From Spirochaetae bacterium HGW-Spirochaetae-3 (GTDB lineage: Bacteria; Spirochaetota; Spirochaetia; Treponematales; UBA12059): a stretch of DNA of 64,000 bases. The stretch covers positions 248,001 through 312,000 of the forward strand of contig PGXV01000001.1 in the NCBI GenBank assembly GCA_002839315.1, in the 5' to 3' direction. Below, one piece after another: positions 23,775 through 33,914 of the stretch. Below the pieces are notes generated by a model. The model was not told the DNA's origin. It saw only the letters and a list, made by a program, of their open reading frames with translations, and searched no databases. Each line of letters begins with the position of its first letter. Within the stretch, counting starts at the first letter, position 1. The position numbers and the translations under genes are program-made.

Positions 23775-24608
23775 ATGGTCTCCCGGGAGGACGCGTTCGC
23801 GTTCAGGGCCGCGGTGCTCGACCTGTACGAACGGGAAGGCCGAGATTTCCCGTGGCGTAGGACCGCGGATCCATGGGCCGTATTCGTTTCCGAGATAATG
23901 CTTCAGCAGACGCAGACGGCGCGCGTCGAGCCGAAATACCTGGCGTGGATGGAGCGCTTCCCGGACGCCGAGGCGCTCGCGTGCGTCGACCTCGCGACCC
24001 TGTACGACGCCTGGCGCGGGCTCGGGTACAATTCGCGCGCGTTACGGCTACGAGAGTCGGCTCGGATATGCGCGGAGCTGTACGGCGGGATCCCTCCCCG
24101 CGACGAGCGCCTGCTCCTCGAGCTGCCTGGCGTCGGCAGGTACACGGCCAGGGCCGTGCTCGCGTTCGCCTACGGCGTGCCGAGCCCCTTCCTCGAGACT
24201 AATATACGAGCGGCGCTGATCTTCCATTTCTTCCGCGGCGCCGATAAGGTGCCGGACCGCGACCTGGAGACGGTAGCGGCCGCGGTCCTGGACCGCGACG
24301 ATCCGCGTACCTGGTATTACGCCCTGATGGACTACGGAGCATGGCTAAAGCGGCGCGAGCCGAATCCGTCCAGGCGCGCATCGGCGTATTCTACGCAGAA
24401 GCGGTTCGAGGGATCGCTCCGCCAGGCCAGGGGCGCCGTGCTCAGGGCGCTATCGGCCGGCGCAGGTTACGGTACGAGGGGCCGCGGCCTCGCCGACATG
24501 GCCGCCGAGCTCGGCATGGAGTACGGCCGCGTCAAGGATGCGGCCGAGGGCCTGCGTCGCGACGGCCTCGTAAGGATCGAGGGCGATACGGTCCGCTTCT
24601 CGGACTAG
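23775..24608 (+). CDS. MutY-like HhH-GPD DNA glycosylase without Fe-S cluster motif
   Basis: 277 residues. The HhH-GPD fold is clear: FPWRRTADPWAVFVSEIMLQ with the MutY Glu (Glu40), YLAWMERFP, WRGLGYNSRALRLRESA, and the helix-hairpin-helix LPGVGRYTARAVLAFAYG (about 117-134). The catalytic position reads LETN (Glu141) where MutY has LDGN, so Asp is replaced by Glu. After GAWLKRREPNPSRR the C-x6-C-x2-C-x5-C cluster ligands and the NUDIX-like C-terminal domain of MutY are missing; instead a short winged-helix-like tail follows. It may excise adenine from 8-oxoG:A or have another specificity. It follows the chemoreceptor by 11 bases without a good ribosome-binding site. Confidence 0.75.
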   Translation: MVSREDAFAFRAAVLDLYEREGRDFPWRRTADPWAVFVSEIMLQQTQTARVEPKYLAWMERFPDAEALACVDLATLYDAWRGLGYNSRALRLRESARICAELYGGIPPRDERLLLELPGVGRYTARAVLAFAYGVPSPFLETNIRAALIFHFFRGADKVPDRDLETVAAAVLDRDDPRTWYYALMDYGAWLKRREPNPSRRASAYSTQKRFEGSLRQARGAVLRALSAGAGYGTRGRGLADMAAELGMEYGRVKDAAEGLRRDGLVRIEGDTVRFSD

Positions 24609-24618
24609 GCCCGCGCGT

Positions 24619-25820
24619 CTATCCCCTGACGAATACCCGCCTGAAGAAACGTATGATAGCGTCGCGCATGCGGATGAGCAGGTTGCCCTGAGGCACGTCC
24701 TCGGCCGCCACGAGATCGATCCGCCGAACGACGCTGTCGCCCGAGGTGAACACCACCCGGCCCAGTCGCGTCCCCGCGGCTACCGGGGCATCGACCTCGG
24801 TCTCAGCCTCTATGCGGGCGTCGATACGGCCGGTCAACGACGCGGGCACGGTGAACACCGGAGTATCCGCGTAGACCAGCGATACGGTCTCGGAGGCGCC
24901 GCCCCACGCGCGTACGGCGTCCGGAGCGGGAGCCGCGGGCTTGACCGTCCGCCAACGGGAGAACGACCAGTCGAGGAGGGCCTTGCCGGACCGCTCGCGG
25001 CCTCCGGGGCCGCTCGTGCCTCCGAGCGTGACGACGATGACGCGGGTACCGTCGCGCTCGGCCGTCGCGACGAGGTTATAGCCCGATTCGTCGATGTACC
25101 CGGTCTTGAGCCCGTCGCAGCCGTCGTAGCTGAACAGTAGCTTGTTCGTGGTCTGCAGGAGGATCTTGATAGCGGGCGGATCGACCCCGACGGGCATCAC
25201 GTCGGCGCGGGGGAAATTCATCGTGGTGCGCGAATGGTAGTCGGCGAGCGCCGCGGGGTGGCGTAGCAGGTACTCCCTGGCGAGCGTGGCCATCTCCCTG
25301 GCGGTCGTCGAATTGTACTCGGAAAGGCCGGAAGGCTCGACGAACCGGGTGCGCGTCAGGCCGAGCCTGTCGGCCTCGGCGTTCATCCGCTCGGCGAACG
25401 CGGCCGTGGAACCGGCCAGGACGCGCGCGACGGTCAAGGCCGCGTCGTTACCCGAGATCACGGCCATGCCGCGTAGCAGGTCGTCGAACGGGACGCTCAT
25501 GCCTTCCTGCAGGTACATAAGCGACGAGCGGTACGGAAGGGTCGCGTCCTGCTTCGTGATGTCGATACGGTCGGTAAGGGCGATACGCCCATCGTCGACG
25601 GCGTCGAGCGCCAGCATCATCGTCATTATCTTCGTAAGGCTGGCGGGCGGAATGACGAGATCGGCGTCATGCTCGTACAGCACGTCCCCGTTGGCCATGT
25701 CGATGACGATGACGGACCTGGCGTCGACGGCGGGAGGCGCAGCGACGTCGAAACGAGGCGACTCGGCGGCCGAAGCAGCCGAGACGATCGCGAGGACCAG
25801 GAAGAGACGGGCGACCTTCT

Positions 25821-25824
<4 letters not shown>
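24619..25824 (-). CDS. dacA: D-alanyl-D-alanine carboxypeptidase (PBP5/6 type), TTG start
   Basis: 401 residues. A low-molecular-weight penicillin-binding protein that trims the terminal D-Ala of peptidoglycan pentapeptides. A signal peptide runs to about residue 20; the SxxK motif is SLTK (62-65), SxN is SGN (124-126) and KTG is at 240-242. A PBP5 C-terminal domain follows, and the last 20 residues form a basic amphipathic helix (LLIRMRDAIIRFFRRVF) that anchors the protein to the membrane surface. The TTG at 25824 overlaps the asnS stop as TTGA. The frame is open far upstream inside asnS, but that part is shadow sequence. Confidence 0.9.
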
Positions 25825-27209
<1,385 letters not shown>

Positions 27210-27318
27210 GGCATAGTAATACCACCCCGCGGGTCTGTTGGTCAAAGGCCTGCGCCCCCTGATTTTCCATCGGCCGTTTTCGTGGTATTATATACGCATC
27301 TATTTTCCGGAGAACGCA

Positions 27319-27837
27319 ATGTACTATAATACGACGATCGCTTACCTGCTATGGGCGCTCGGAGGCTTCGGCGCCCTTGGCTTCCATAGATTCTACCTGC
27401 GCAAGGTGCCGACTGGCGTCCTGTGGTTATTTACGGGCGGACTCGGCTATGTCGGCGCCATATACGATTTCTTCACGCTGTCCGGGCAGGTAAGGGAGGC
27501 CAATATACGGGCCGGTTACCGGGAAGCCCTGAATATGTCGCCCCGCGAGCGCGTCGTCTTCAGGGATCGCTACGTCGACCCGTCCTTCGCGGAGCAGCCG
27601 AGGACGCGGGAGACCATCGAGAAGACCATCCTGAAGGCCGCGAAGAAGAACGGCGGGCTCGTCACTCCCGGGGAGATAGCCATCGAGAGCGAATACTCTT
27701 CGGACGACGCCCGTAGCGCGCTCGAGAAGCTGGCAGCCAAGGGGTTCTGCGAGATGCGCGTCAGGCCTTCGGGGGTCATCGTGTTCCGCTTCCCTGAATT
27801 CGCGGCCGGCGACGAGGGTTTCGAACCGGGACTATAG
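27319..27837 (+). CDS. TM2-domain protein with C-terminal winged-helix-like part
   Basis: 172 residues from the ATG at 27319, GGAG 6 bases upstream. Residues 5-60 are a TM2 domain: two membrane helices linked by GFHRFYLRKVPTGVLWLFTG, with the conserved D (AIYDFFTL) after the second. Residues 95-165 look like a small winged helix (ETIEKTILKAAKKNGGLVTP, then EYSSDDARSALEKLAAKG). Role unknown. Upstream, TATTAT (27286-27291) with a poor -35 is a possible promoter divergent from asnS. Confidence 0.72.
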   Translation: MYYNTTIAYLLWALGGFGALGFHRFYLRKVPTGVLWLFTGGLGYVGAIYDFFTLSGQVREANIRAGYREALNMSPRERVVFRDRYVDPSFAEQPRTRETIEKTILKAAKKNGGLVTPGEIAIESEYSSDDARSALEKLAAKGFCEMRVRPSGVIVFRFPEFAAGDEGFEPGL

Positions 27838-27859
27838 ATCGATAGGGCGGAGGCTTACG

Positions 27860-28096
27860 ATGGACCCGAACCATGACGTAATCCAGTTCAGGATCGAGCG
27901 CGCCATCGCGGTGCTTGGCCCTTCAGGCAAGGACTGGGCGATGGAGCTGAACCTCGTATCGTGGAACGGCCGCGAGCCCAAGCTGGACGTGCGCAGCTGG
28001 GATCCGTCACACTCGCGCATGGGCAAGGGCATCGCGCTGACCAAGGAAGAGGCAGAGCGGCTCCGCGACGCGCTTGGAGCCTACCTGGCGGAATAG
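27860..28096 (+). CDS. YdbC/PC4-like single-stranded nucleic-acid-binding protein
   Basis: 78 residues. The sequence around WAMELNLVSWNGREPKLDVR and WDPSHSRMGKGIALTKEEAE is the PC4-like (PF02229) pattern found in Lactococcus YdbC, a homodimer that binds single-stranded DNA and RNA without sequence preference. GGAGG lies 8 bases before the ATG. It starts 23 bases after the TM2 gene and is probably co-transcribed with it. Function in the cell is not established for the bacterial family. Confidence 0.78.
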   Translation: MDPNHDVIQFRIERAIAVLGPSGKDWAMELNLVSWNGREPKLDVRSWDPSHSRMGKGIALTKEEAERLRDALGAYLAE

Positions 28097-28105
28097 GCCG
28101 GGCTC

Positions 28106-29521
28106 TCAGTCGACCGCCCACAGCGCGTACTCCCGCGCCGTGCCCGACAGGTGGGGCATATAGTCCTGGTACTGTTCGAGGTTCGTATCGTAGACGTGCT
28201 CCTGCGTCGAATTCCAGTTCGCGTCTATGAAGGCCGCGCAGTACGCGTACAGCTCGCTCGTGGTCACGTAGCCGTCGCCGTCGAGGTCGGAGCCTCCCGA
28301 AGCGGCGCCCCGAAGCAGCGCGTACGTGAAGATGCCGTGCCCGTACGTCGACGATTCCCAGGAGGCTTCGCCGGCCCCCGCGGCCGATATGACTATATAG
28401 CCGGAATCGCCCGAATAGCTCGTATAGCCATTGATAGCGTCCCCGAGCGCGTCGACGAACCACGTATACGCGATGTCACCGCCGTCGTTCTCGCCGAAGA
28501 CGTCGGGTATCGCGTCGACGGTCGCCCCTTCTTCGACGAAGCCGCCCGAGAAGCAACTGTCGAGAACGATGACGACGTTCTTGAGCCCGGCGGCCTTGAA
28601 CATCGCGGTCAGTTCCGACGCGGTGATCCATTGTGTAGAGTCGCTTACCGTGCCGTACGGGATGATGTTGGCTTTTCCGTTCACGAGACCGCCGTGGCCC
28701 GAATAATAGAACAGCACGATGCCGTCTGTACCGGCCAAGGCCGATATAGCACTCGTGATACCGGATAGATCGGAATCCTCGTCCAATTTTAACGATGTCG
28801 TCCATCCGTTCATGATAAGCGTATCCGCGATATCGGTAGCGTCATCGTCAGTGTACGCAAGGTCGTTGCTAGTTCCTTCGTAGTCTGCTATCCCGAAAAC
28901 CAGCGCCGTTCTCTGGGGGGGCTCCGGCATAGAGCACGCTGCTATAGCTACGGCGACGGAGATTGCGGCGAAGACGATACGTATATCGGGTCTCATCGCC
29001 CGCCCCCAGCGGCTTGGCCGGTTCTCGGCGCGAACGAGAACCTCGCCACGGCGCGCGCGCCCGCCGCCGACCTCGACCAGGAGCCTGTCGCCGAGCGTCG
29101 CGACAGGCAACGTCCCGCCGGCCTCGACGAACGGGAACCAGAAGTAAGAATAGCTAGTATCGTACTTGGCCAATTGCCCGCCGCCGAGGAGATAGGCCGC
29201 CACGGGGCCTATGCGTCCGAAGTAGCCCGCTCCCATGTCCATGCCCGAGAATCCGCGGTAACGGTACCAGTCGGCCGAATACCCGGTCGGGGCCTGATAC
29301 GCGATCCTATAGGCGAAGAGCGCGCCGCGGGCGTCGCCTACGCGCAGCTCCGCGCCGATGGCGCAGGCCCCGCCTACGGCGCTACCGTACGATAGCTGGT
29401 CGGTCATCGACGCACCGGCCGATACGGATAGGCCGGGCGTGACCGGGAGTCCGGAAAACGAGGTGTATAGGAGGCTCGCGAGCGCGAAAACGATGAATGT
29501 CATGCGGGTGGGCTTTAACAT
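28106..29521 (-). CDS. continuous frame: barrel-like exported protein joined to caspase-like (C14) lipoprotein with EF-hand loop
   Basis: 471 residues in one frame from the ATG at 29521, but it looks like two proteins. Residues 1-165: a signal peptide, then a beta-rich, glycine/tyrosine-rich part like a small outer-membrane barrel. At residue 176 (ATG at 28996) a complete lipoprotein signal begins (MRPDIRIVF... to IAAC), followed by a caspase-like domain: numbering from that ATG, the dyad is His101 in YYSGHGG and Cys148 in VLDSCFSGG, and residues 237-248 (DLDGDGYVTTSE) are a perfect EF-hand calcium loop. A (GC)5 run at 29051-29060 lies just before the junction; in the neighbouring frame the barrel would end with a TGA overlapping the caspase ATG as ATGA. 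Either two genes joined by an indel, or the caspase is made from 28996. The substrate is unknown. Confidence 0.65.
   Translation of the reverse strand: MLKPTRMTFIVFALASLLYTSFSGLPVTPGLSVSAGASMTDQLSYGSAVGGACAIGAELRVGDARGALFAYRIAYQAPTGYSADWYRYRGFSGMDMGAGYFGRIGPVAAYLLGGGQLAKYDTSYSYFWFPFVEAGGTLPVATLGDRLLVEVGGGRARRGEVLVRAENRPSRWGRAMRPDIRIVFAAISVAVAIAACSMPEPPQRTALVFGIADYEGTSNDLAYTDDDATDIADTLIMNGWTTSLKLDEDSDLSGITSAISALAGTDGIVLFYYSGHGGLVNGKANIIPYGTVSDSTQWITASELTAMFKAAGLKNVVIVLDSCFSGGFVEEGATVDAIPDVFGENDGGDIAYTWFVDALGDAINGYTSYSGDSGYIVISAAGAGEASWESSTYGHGIFTYALLRGAASGGSDLDGDGYVTTSELYAYCAAFIDANWNSTQEHVYDTNLEQYQDYMPHLSGTAREYALWAVD
29051..29060. repeat. (GC)5 dinucleotide run at the barrel/caspase junction
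   Basis: Five GC units. Adding one unit, or losing one base, would move the upstream barrel into a frame that ends ...ARFSFAPRTGQAAGGGR with a stop overlapping the caspase ATG (28996). Confidence 0.6.
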
Positions 29522-29544
29522 GCCGCGTTTTTTATATAAATTCA

Positions 29545-29570
29545 ATGACGCGCGGTTTACCGCGCGTCAT
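29545..29570. promoter_or_regulatory. 26-bp perfect palindrome between divergent genes
   Basis: ATGACGCGCGG and CCGCGCGTCAT arms (11 bases each) around TTTA. No T-run follows on either strand, so it is more likely a protein-binding operator than a terminator. A minus-strand TATATA lies just inside, 11 bases before the ATG at 29521. Confidence 0.5.
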
Positions 29571-29593
29571 CGGTTAATAATGAAAGGGATTTG

Positions 29594-29971
29594 ATGCGCA
29601 GGATCGCGATAGCTGCTTTATTCATCTTCGTAGCGTCATCGGCGTTGATCTCCTCGTGCTCCGACAAGGAGCCGCAGGGATTGAGCCTGGAAGAGACGCC
29701 TATACTCTCCGGAGGCTTGGGATGGGGCGTCATTTCGATAGCCTATGCCCGCCTCATGCTCGATGCCTCGTCAGAGGCTCCCGATTCCGGAACCGCGAGG
29801 CGCGGCGAGGTCTGCAGGATCGTTGCCCGGTCCCGATCGTTCTCCGGGAGGGACGCCGGCGTCTGGTACCGCGTCGAGCTTGGATCGTCGGCCGGATGGC
29901 TACGCGAATCCGCGCTGTCAGTCTATCAGAGCGAGGCCGAGGCTCGAAAGGCCTCGGAGGTCGGTTCGTGA
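29594..29971 (+). CDS. small lipoprotein, possibly SH3-like
   Basis: 125 residues from the ATG at 29594 with AAAGGGA upstream. The signal ends at LISSC. The mature part has an ARRGEVCRIVARSRSF... WYRVELGSSAGWLRESAL pattern like a bacterial SH3 (SH3b) domain, which would suggest cell-wall or peptide binding; this is a weak match. It overlaps the DUF445 gene by GTGA, so the two are coupled. Confidence 0.65.
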   Translation: MRRIAIAALFIFVASSALISSCSDKEPQGLSLEETPILSGGLGWGVISIAYARLMLDASSEAPDSGTARRGEVCRIVARSRSFSGRDAGVWYRVELGSSAGWLRESALSVYQSEAEARKASEVGS

Positions 29972-31536
29972 TTCTATCGGAGTCCCTTGTATATATCCTT
30001 CCGCCCGTCATAGGAGCGGGAATCGGCCTTTTCACCAATTGGCTCGCCATCAAGATGCTGTTCAGGCCGCTCGCTGAACGGCGGGTGTTAGGGTTTAGGG
30101 TTCCGTTCACGCCCGGCATCCTGCCCAGGGAGCGGCCGAGGCTGTCCCGTTCGATCGGAGACGCGGTCGCCGTCGATCTTCTGGACGAGGCTACCATAGC
30201 CGGGCGGCTACGTAGCCCCGCATTCAGGGAGTCCCTGCGACAGGCCGCCCTTGGACTCGGCAGAAAGGCCCTGCAGACGAGGCCGTCCGACATGGCTTCC
30301 GGACTGGATAGGCGGATGGTAGACTTGCTCCACGAAGCCGCCCTCGAGGCGCTGTCGGGCCTCGCGACGAGCGAGACGGTCTCCGACTCGCTGATAGCCG
30401 GGTCAGCCGCCGCGATCGACGCGTCCAGGGACGTACCGCTGTCCAGCCTCCTGGACCATGCCGCCGCTACCCGGATCGTAGGCTCTCTGGCGAGCCCCGA
30501 AGGTTCGGAGCGAGCGGCCTCGGCTATGGCGGGAGCGATCGTGTCGGCCCTGGAGAGAGCGGCCGCCGAAGGCAAGAGCGTTTCGTCGTTCATCGACGAG
30601 GACGCCCTGACGTCGTTCTCTTCCAGGGCTATAGACGCGGCGTATCCGGTATTGACGGAGGCGATCGACGGAATCCTCTCTGAGAAGGCCGTCGTCGCGT
30701 CGATGGAGAAGGCCGGCGCGCGTATCATCCGCAGGAGCCTGGATCGCTTCAACTCGGTTCAGCGGTTCTTCATAGGCTTAGGTCAGTACGACAGGGCTAT
30801 CCTCGATAATATGCCGGCGACGATAGCCGATTTCTCGGAGACGGTACGCTCGCTGCTAAGCGAAGCCTCTACGAGGAAGGCGATAGCCGATCGCGTTACG
30901 GCCTCAATTTCCGCCTTCGCCGAACGGCCTCTATCCAGTTTCGCGTTCATGGCCGATGAAGCGTCGGTATCAGCCGCGCGGGAATCGCTTGCGGCCACTC
31001 TTCGCTCCGCCTTCGGGGCGATAGACGCGGAGGCCGCGGGTTCCATCGTTTCCGGATCGCTTGAGCGCGGTACCATAGGCGGCGCGCTCGAGCGCTTCCC
31101 CGGGCTGGAGGACAGGATAGGCCCCGCCGTCGCGCGATGGGCCGCCGGGATGTTCGGGCGCGAATCAGCGTCCGGATCGGCTGCGGGCAGGGTTGCCGCG
31201 GCGTTCTTCTCGGCGTTCTCGATTCGATTCGGCAAGGAAGCCGCCAGCGTTCCCCTTGGAAAGACCGTTGCGCTGGACGACGAGGCCCTGGAGTCCCTCG
31301 CCGTCTCCGCGTCCGAGGGCCTGGCCGAATTGGCGGCTTCTGAGAGTTCGTCGATGCTGAGGTCCATGGACATTCGTTCGCTCGTGGTTGAAAAAATAGA
31401 TACTTTGGATATGATTGACGTTGAACGGATGATACTGAAGGTAGTAGACAAGGAGCTCGGGGCTATAACTATTTTCGGCGGAATACTCGGCGCTATCATC
31501 GGGATATTCCAGAGCCTATTCTTTCTCCTGCGTTAG
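29968..31536 (+). CDS. DUF445-family membrane protein
   Basis: 522 residues from a GTG at 29968 overlapping the previous stop; GGAGG (29956-29960) sits 7 bases upstream. The N-terminus is the DUF445 (PF04286) signature: a membrane helix with PPVIGAGIGLFTNWLAIKML then FRPLAERRVLGFRVPFTPGILPRERPRLSRSIG. A long, mostly helical, Ala/Ser-rich middle follows, and a C-terminal membrane helix (GGILGAIIGIFQSLFFLL). The family (YheB/YjiN) is of unknown function. The frame is open upstream but those residues are shadow sequence of the lipoprotein gene. Confidence 0.82.
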   Translation: MILSESLVYILPPVIGAGIGLFTNWLAIKMLFRPLAERRVLGFRVPFTPGILPRERPRLSRSIGDAVAVDLLDEATIAGRLRSPAFRESLRQAALGLGRKALQTRPSDMASGLDRRMVDLLHEAALEALSGLATSETVSDSLIAGSAAAIDASRDVPLSSLLDHAAATRIVGSLASPEGSERAASAMAGAIVSALERAAAEGKSVSSFIDEDALTSFSSRAIDAAYPVLTEAIDGILSEKAVVASMEKAGARIIRRSLDRFNSVQRFFIGLGQYDRAILDNMPATIADFSETVRSLLSEASTRKAIADRVTASISAFAERPLSSFAFMADEASVSAARESLAATLRSAFGAIDAEAAGSIVSGSLERGTIGGALERFPGLEDRIGPAVARWAAGMFGRESASGSAAGRVAAAFFSAFSIRFGKEAASVPLGKTVALDDEALESLAVSASEGLAELAASESSSMLRSMDIRSLVVEKIDTLDMIDVERMILKVVDKELGAITIFGGILGAIIGIFQSLFFLLR

Positions 31537-31572
31537 GCTCTCCGCCAGGGCGGGCCGGAACGGAAAACAAAA

Positions 31573-32601
31573 ATGGAAGCGCGCGATACGATTCTTATCG
31601 TCGACGATAGCGAGGCCTTCGCGGCGGCCGTCGTAGACATGCTGGACGGCTCCTTCGATGCCCGCGTCGCGCATTCGGCGCGCGAGGCCCTCGAGATGGC
31701 GGAGGATATCCGGCCCCGTATCGTATTCCTGGATATCGTCCTGCCCGACGGAGAGGGCTATGACGTCTGCTCCAGGCTCAAGCGCGCCTTCGTGAACCAG
31801 CCGATGCAGATCGTGTTGATGTCCGCGAACTACGAAGCCAATCGCATGGAGAGGATCCTGGCGACCGGCGCGGACGACTTCATAAAGAAACCGTTCGAGC
31901 CCCTGGAATTCCAGCTCAGGCTGAAGGCGGCGCAGATTCGCCTCCGGGCCCAGATGAAGATGATGGAAGAGCGGGAATTCTATCGTCAGGCCGTCAGGCA
32001 GGAAGAGAACCTTACGATAAAGCTGCTCGACCGTCAGCTGGGCCTCAAGGAAACGTTAGCCGATCTTGAGTCCAAGAAGATCGGCCTGGAGCGCGAGAAT
32101 ACGAAGCTGGACGCGGCGGCCCGCTTCGACGTGCTTACGGGCCTCCTCAACAGGAACAGCCTGAACGCCAGGCTGGAGCTTGAGGTCAGGCGCGCGGCCG
32201 AGGAATCGACTACGCTGTCCGGCATGATGATAGACATAGACGAATTCAAGTCCGTCAACGATTCCTTCGGTCACCTCGTCGGCGACGACGTATTACGAGC
32301 GGTCGGCGACGCCCTCCGCGCGTGCCTGCGGCGAGAGGATTTTGCCGGCAGGTACGGGGGCGAGGAATTCTTCGTGATACTGCCGGGTAGCGGCATGGAC
32401 GCGGCCTGGGCCATAGCGGAGCGCATCAGGTCGATGATAGCGGCGACGGACGTCGTCGTAGGAGGCGCCAAGGTGTCGGTGACCGCCTCGGTCGGGGTCG
32501 CGCCGTACGCACTGGGCGACGCGGCGGCCGATTGGGTAGGGAAGGCCGACGCCGCGATGTACCGCGCCAAGCAGGCCGGGCGCAACCGGGTGGAGATCTA
32601 A
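31573..32601 (+). CDS. response regulator with GGDEF domain (diguanylate cyclase)
   Basis: 342 residues. The receiver domain has Asp11/Asp12, the phosphorylation site Asp54 (VFLDIVLPDG) and Lys106. A coiled coil of about 50 residues (125-180) links it to a GGDEF domain with GGEEF at 262-266 and an intact inhibitory I-site RxxD (Arg253-Asp256) exactly five residues before it, so c-di-GMP synthesis with product inhibition is expected. This PleD/WspR-like layout implies activation by an unidentified histidine kinase; none is adjacent. The ATG at 31573 has only a weak upstream purine stretch. Confidence 0.92.
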   Translation: MEARDTILIVDDSEAFAAAVVDMLDGSFDARVAHSAREALEMAEDIRPRIVFLDIVLPDGEGYDVCSRLKRAFVNQPMQIVLMSANYEANRMERILATGADDFIKKPFEPLEFQLRLKAAQIRLRAQMKMMEEREFYRQAVRQEENLTIKLLDRQLGLKETLADLESKKIGLERENTKLDAAARFDVLTGLLNRNSLNARLELEVRRAAEESTTLSGMMIDIDEFKSVNDSFGHLVGDDVLRAVGDALRACLRREDFAGRYGGEEFFVILPGSGMDAAWAIAERIRSMIAATDVVVGGAKVSVTASVGVAPYALGDAAADWVGKADAAMYRAKQAGRNRVEI

Positions 32602-33914
32602 CCGATAATCGCGGCGGTCGCGGCGCATAGATAGAAGGAGCCGGTGACGAGGAGCGGCATCCCGGCCCCCGAGGCGCGGCCCAGCGCCGACTCTATCGCC
32701 TTCGCGGTGTCGTCGAGGCGCGCGACCTCGAAGCCTTCGGCCGCGAAGGCGGCCTCTATGTCGGCCGTGTCGCTTTCTTTGAAGGTACCGGGTCTCGTGA
32801 CGATGACAGAGGAGAAGAACGGGCGCAACGCGGCCGCCATAGGGCGCGCGGGCTTGTCCTTGGCACAGCCGAACAACAGGGAACCGCCTCCGGGGAATAG
32901 GGCCGAGAAATCCTCGGCGCAGGCGCGTATGGAATCCTCGGTATGCGCTCCGTCCAGTATGACGACCGGATCTCCGGTAATAATCTCGAACCTGGCCCTG
33001 AGCCGCGCGGATCCGACCCCGCGGAGTATCGCCGGCTCGTCGACGCCCAGAGACTTGGCGACCATGGCCGCGATGGCGGCGTTCCTCGCCTGCACCCGGC
33101 CTATCATCGGCGTACGTAATTCCATAGGCGCTTCGAAGACCGACCGGTCCCTCCAGCGGGCCACCGCCGACGTCCCGGCCGCGGAGACGCGGATATCGTC
33201 AAGCGACACGGCCTCGTCGAGGACGGTAAGCGGCGCTCCTAGGTCCCGCGCCCGCGCCCTGATGACGTCCAGGGCCTCGGGCCTCGCGGCGCTCGTGAAG
33301 ACCGGTACGCCGGGCTTTATGATCCCGGCCTTCTCGTAGGCGATAAGCGGTATCGTCGCGCCGAGCAGCTCGGTATGTTCCAGCTCTATAGGCGTGATGA
33401 CGCACGCGGCGGGAGTTACGACGTTCGTCGAATCGAGCCTGCCGCCCAGCCCTACCTCTATGACCGCGTCCGTACAGCCCGCCTTCCTGAAGCACAGGAA
33501 GCCGAGCATGGTCAGGAGCTCGAAGTAGGTAGGGGCCTCGCCTCCGGGGAAGTCCGCGGGGCTCTCGCCGTCCATCGTCCCCGCCAGATCGCGAGCGCAC
33601 GACAGTAGCGTACCGTCGTCGACGGGAACGCCGCCTATCGCTATGCGCTCGGTGAACGACAGGAGGTGCGGGGAGGTGTACAGGCCGACCGTACCGCCGG
33701 CCTCGGCCAGGCAGGCGGCGATCATGGTCGCGGTGGATCCTTTGCCCTTGGAACCGGCCACGTGGACGACGCGGTATGCGTCGTCGAGACGGCCGAACAG
33801 CTCGCGCAGCCTTTGCATCCTGTCAAGGCGATACTCAGTAGGCTCTAGCCTGCGCTCGAAGTTGAGGAAGCGGTTAAGGTAGGCGTAAACGTCGCCGGTA
33901 CTGTCGAACTTCAT
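32598..33914 (-). CDS. folC: folylpolyglutamate synthase / dihydrofolate synthase
   Basis: 438 residues from the ATG at 33914 (AAGGGAG 5 bases upstream), overlapping the upstream stop by ATGA. A Mur-ligase-family fold: ATP loop HVAGSKGKGST (51-61), YTSPHLLSFTERI, the EVGLGGRLDSTNVV block, ITPIELEHTELLG, and a C-terminal ILDGAHTEDS. It glutamylates folates and, in bifunctional members, makes dihydrofolate. It converges on the diguanylate cyclase gene, overlapping by 4 bases. Confidence 0.92.
   Translation of the reverse strand: MKFDSTGDVYAYLNRFLNFERRLEPTEYRLDRMQRLRELFGRLDDAYRVVHVAGSKGKGSTATMIAACLAEAGGTVGLYTSPHLLSFTERIAIGGVPVDDGTLLSCARDLAGTMDGESPADFPGGEAPTYFELLTMLGFLCFRKAGCTDAVIEVGLGGRLDSTNVVTPAACVITPIELEHTELLGATIPLIAYEKAGIIKPGVPVFTSAARPEALDVIRARARDLGAPLTVLDEAVSLDDIRVSAAGTSAVARWRDRSVFEAPMELRTPMIGRVQARNAAIAAMVAKSLGVDEPAILRGVGSARLRARFEIITGDPVVILDGAHTEDSIRACAEDFSALFPGGGSLLFGCAKDKPARPMAAALRPFFSSVIVTRPGTFKESDTADIEAAFAAEGFEVARLDDTAKAIESALGRASGAGMPLLVTGSFYLCAATAAIIG

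Noticed and set aside
29545-29570. GC-rich palindrome as an intrinsic terminator
   Set aside because: No U-run follows on either strand, and it lies between divergent genes.
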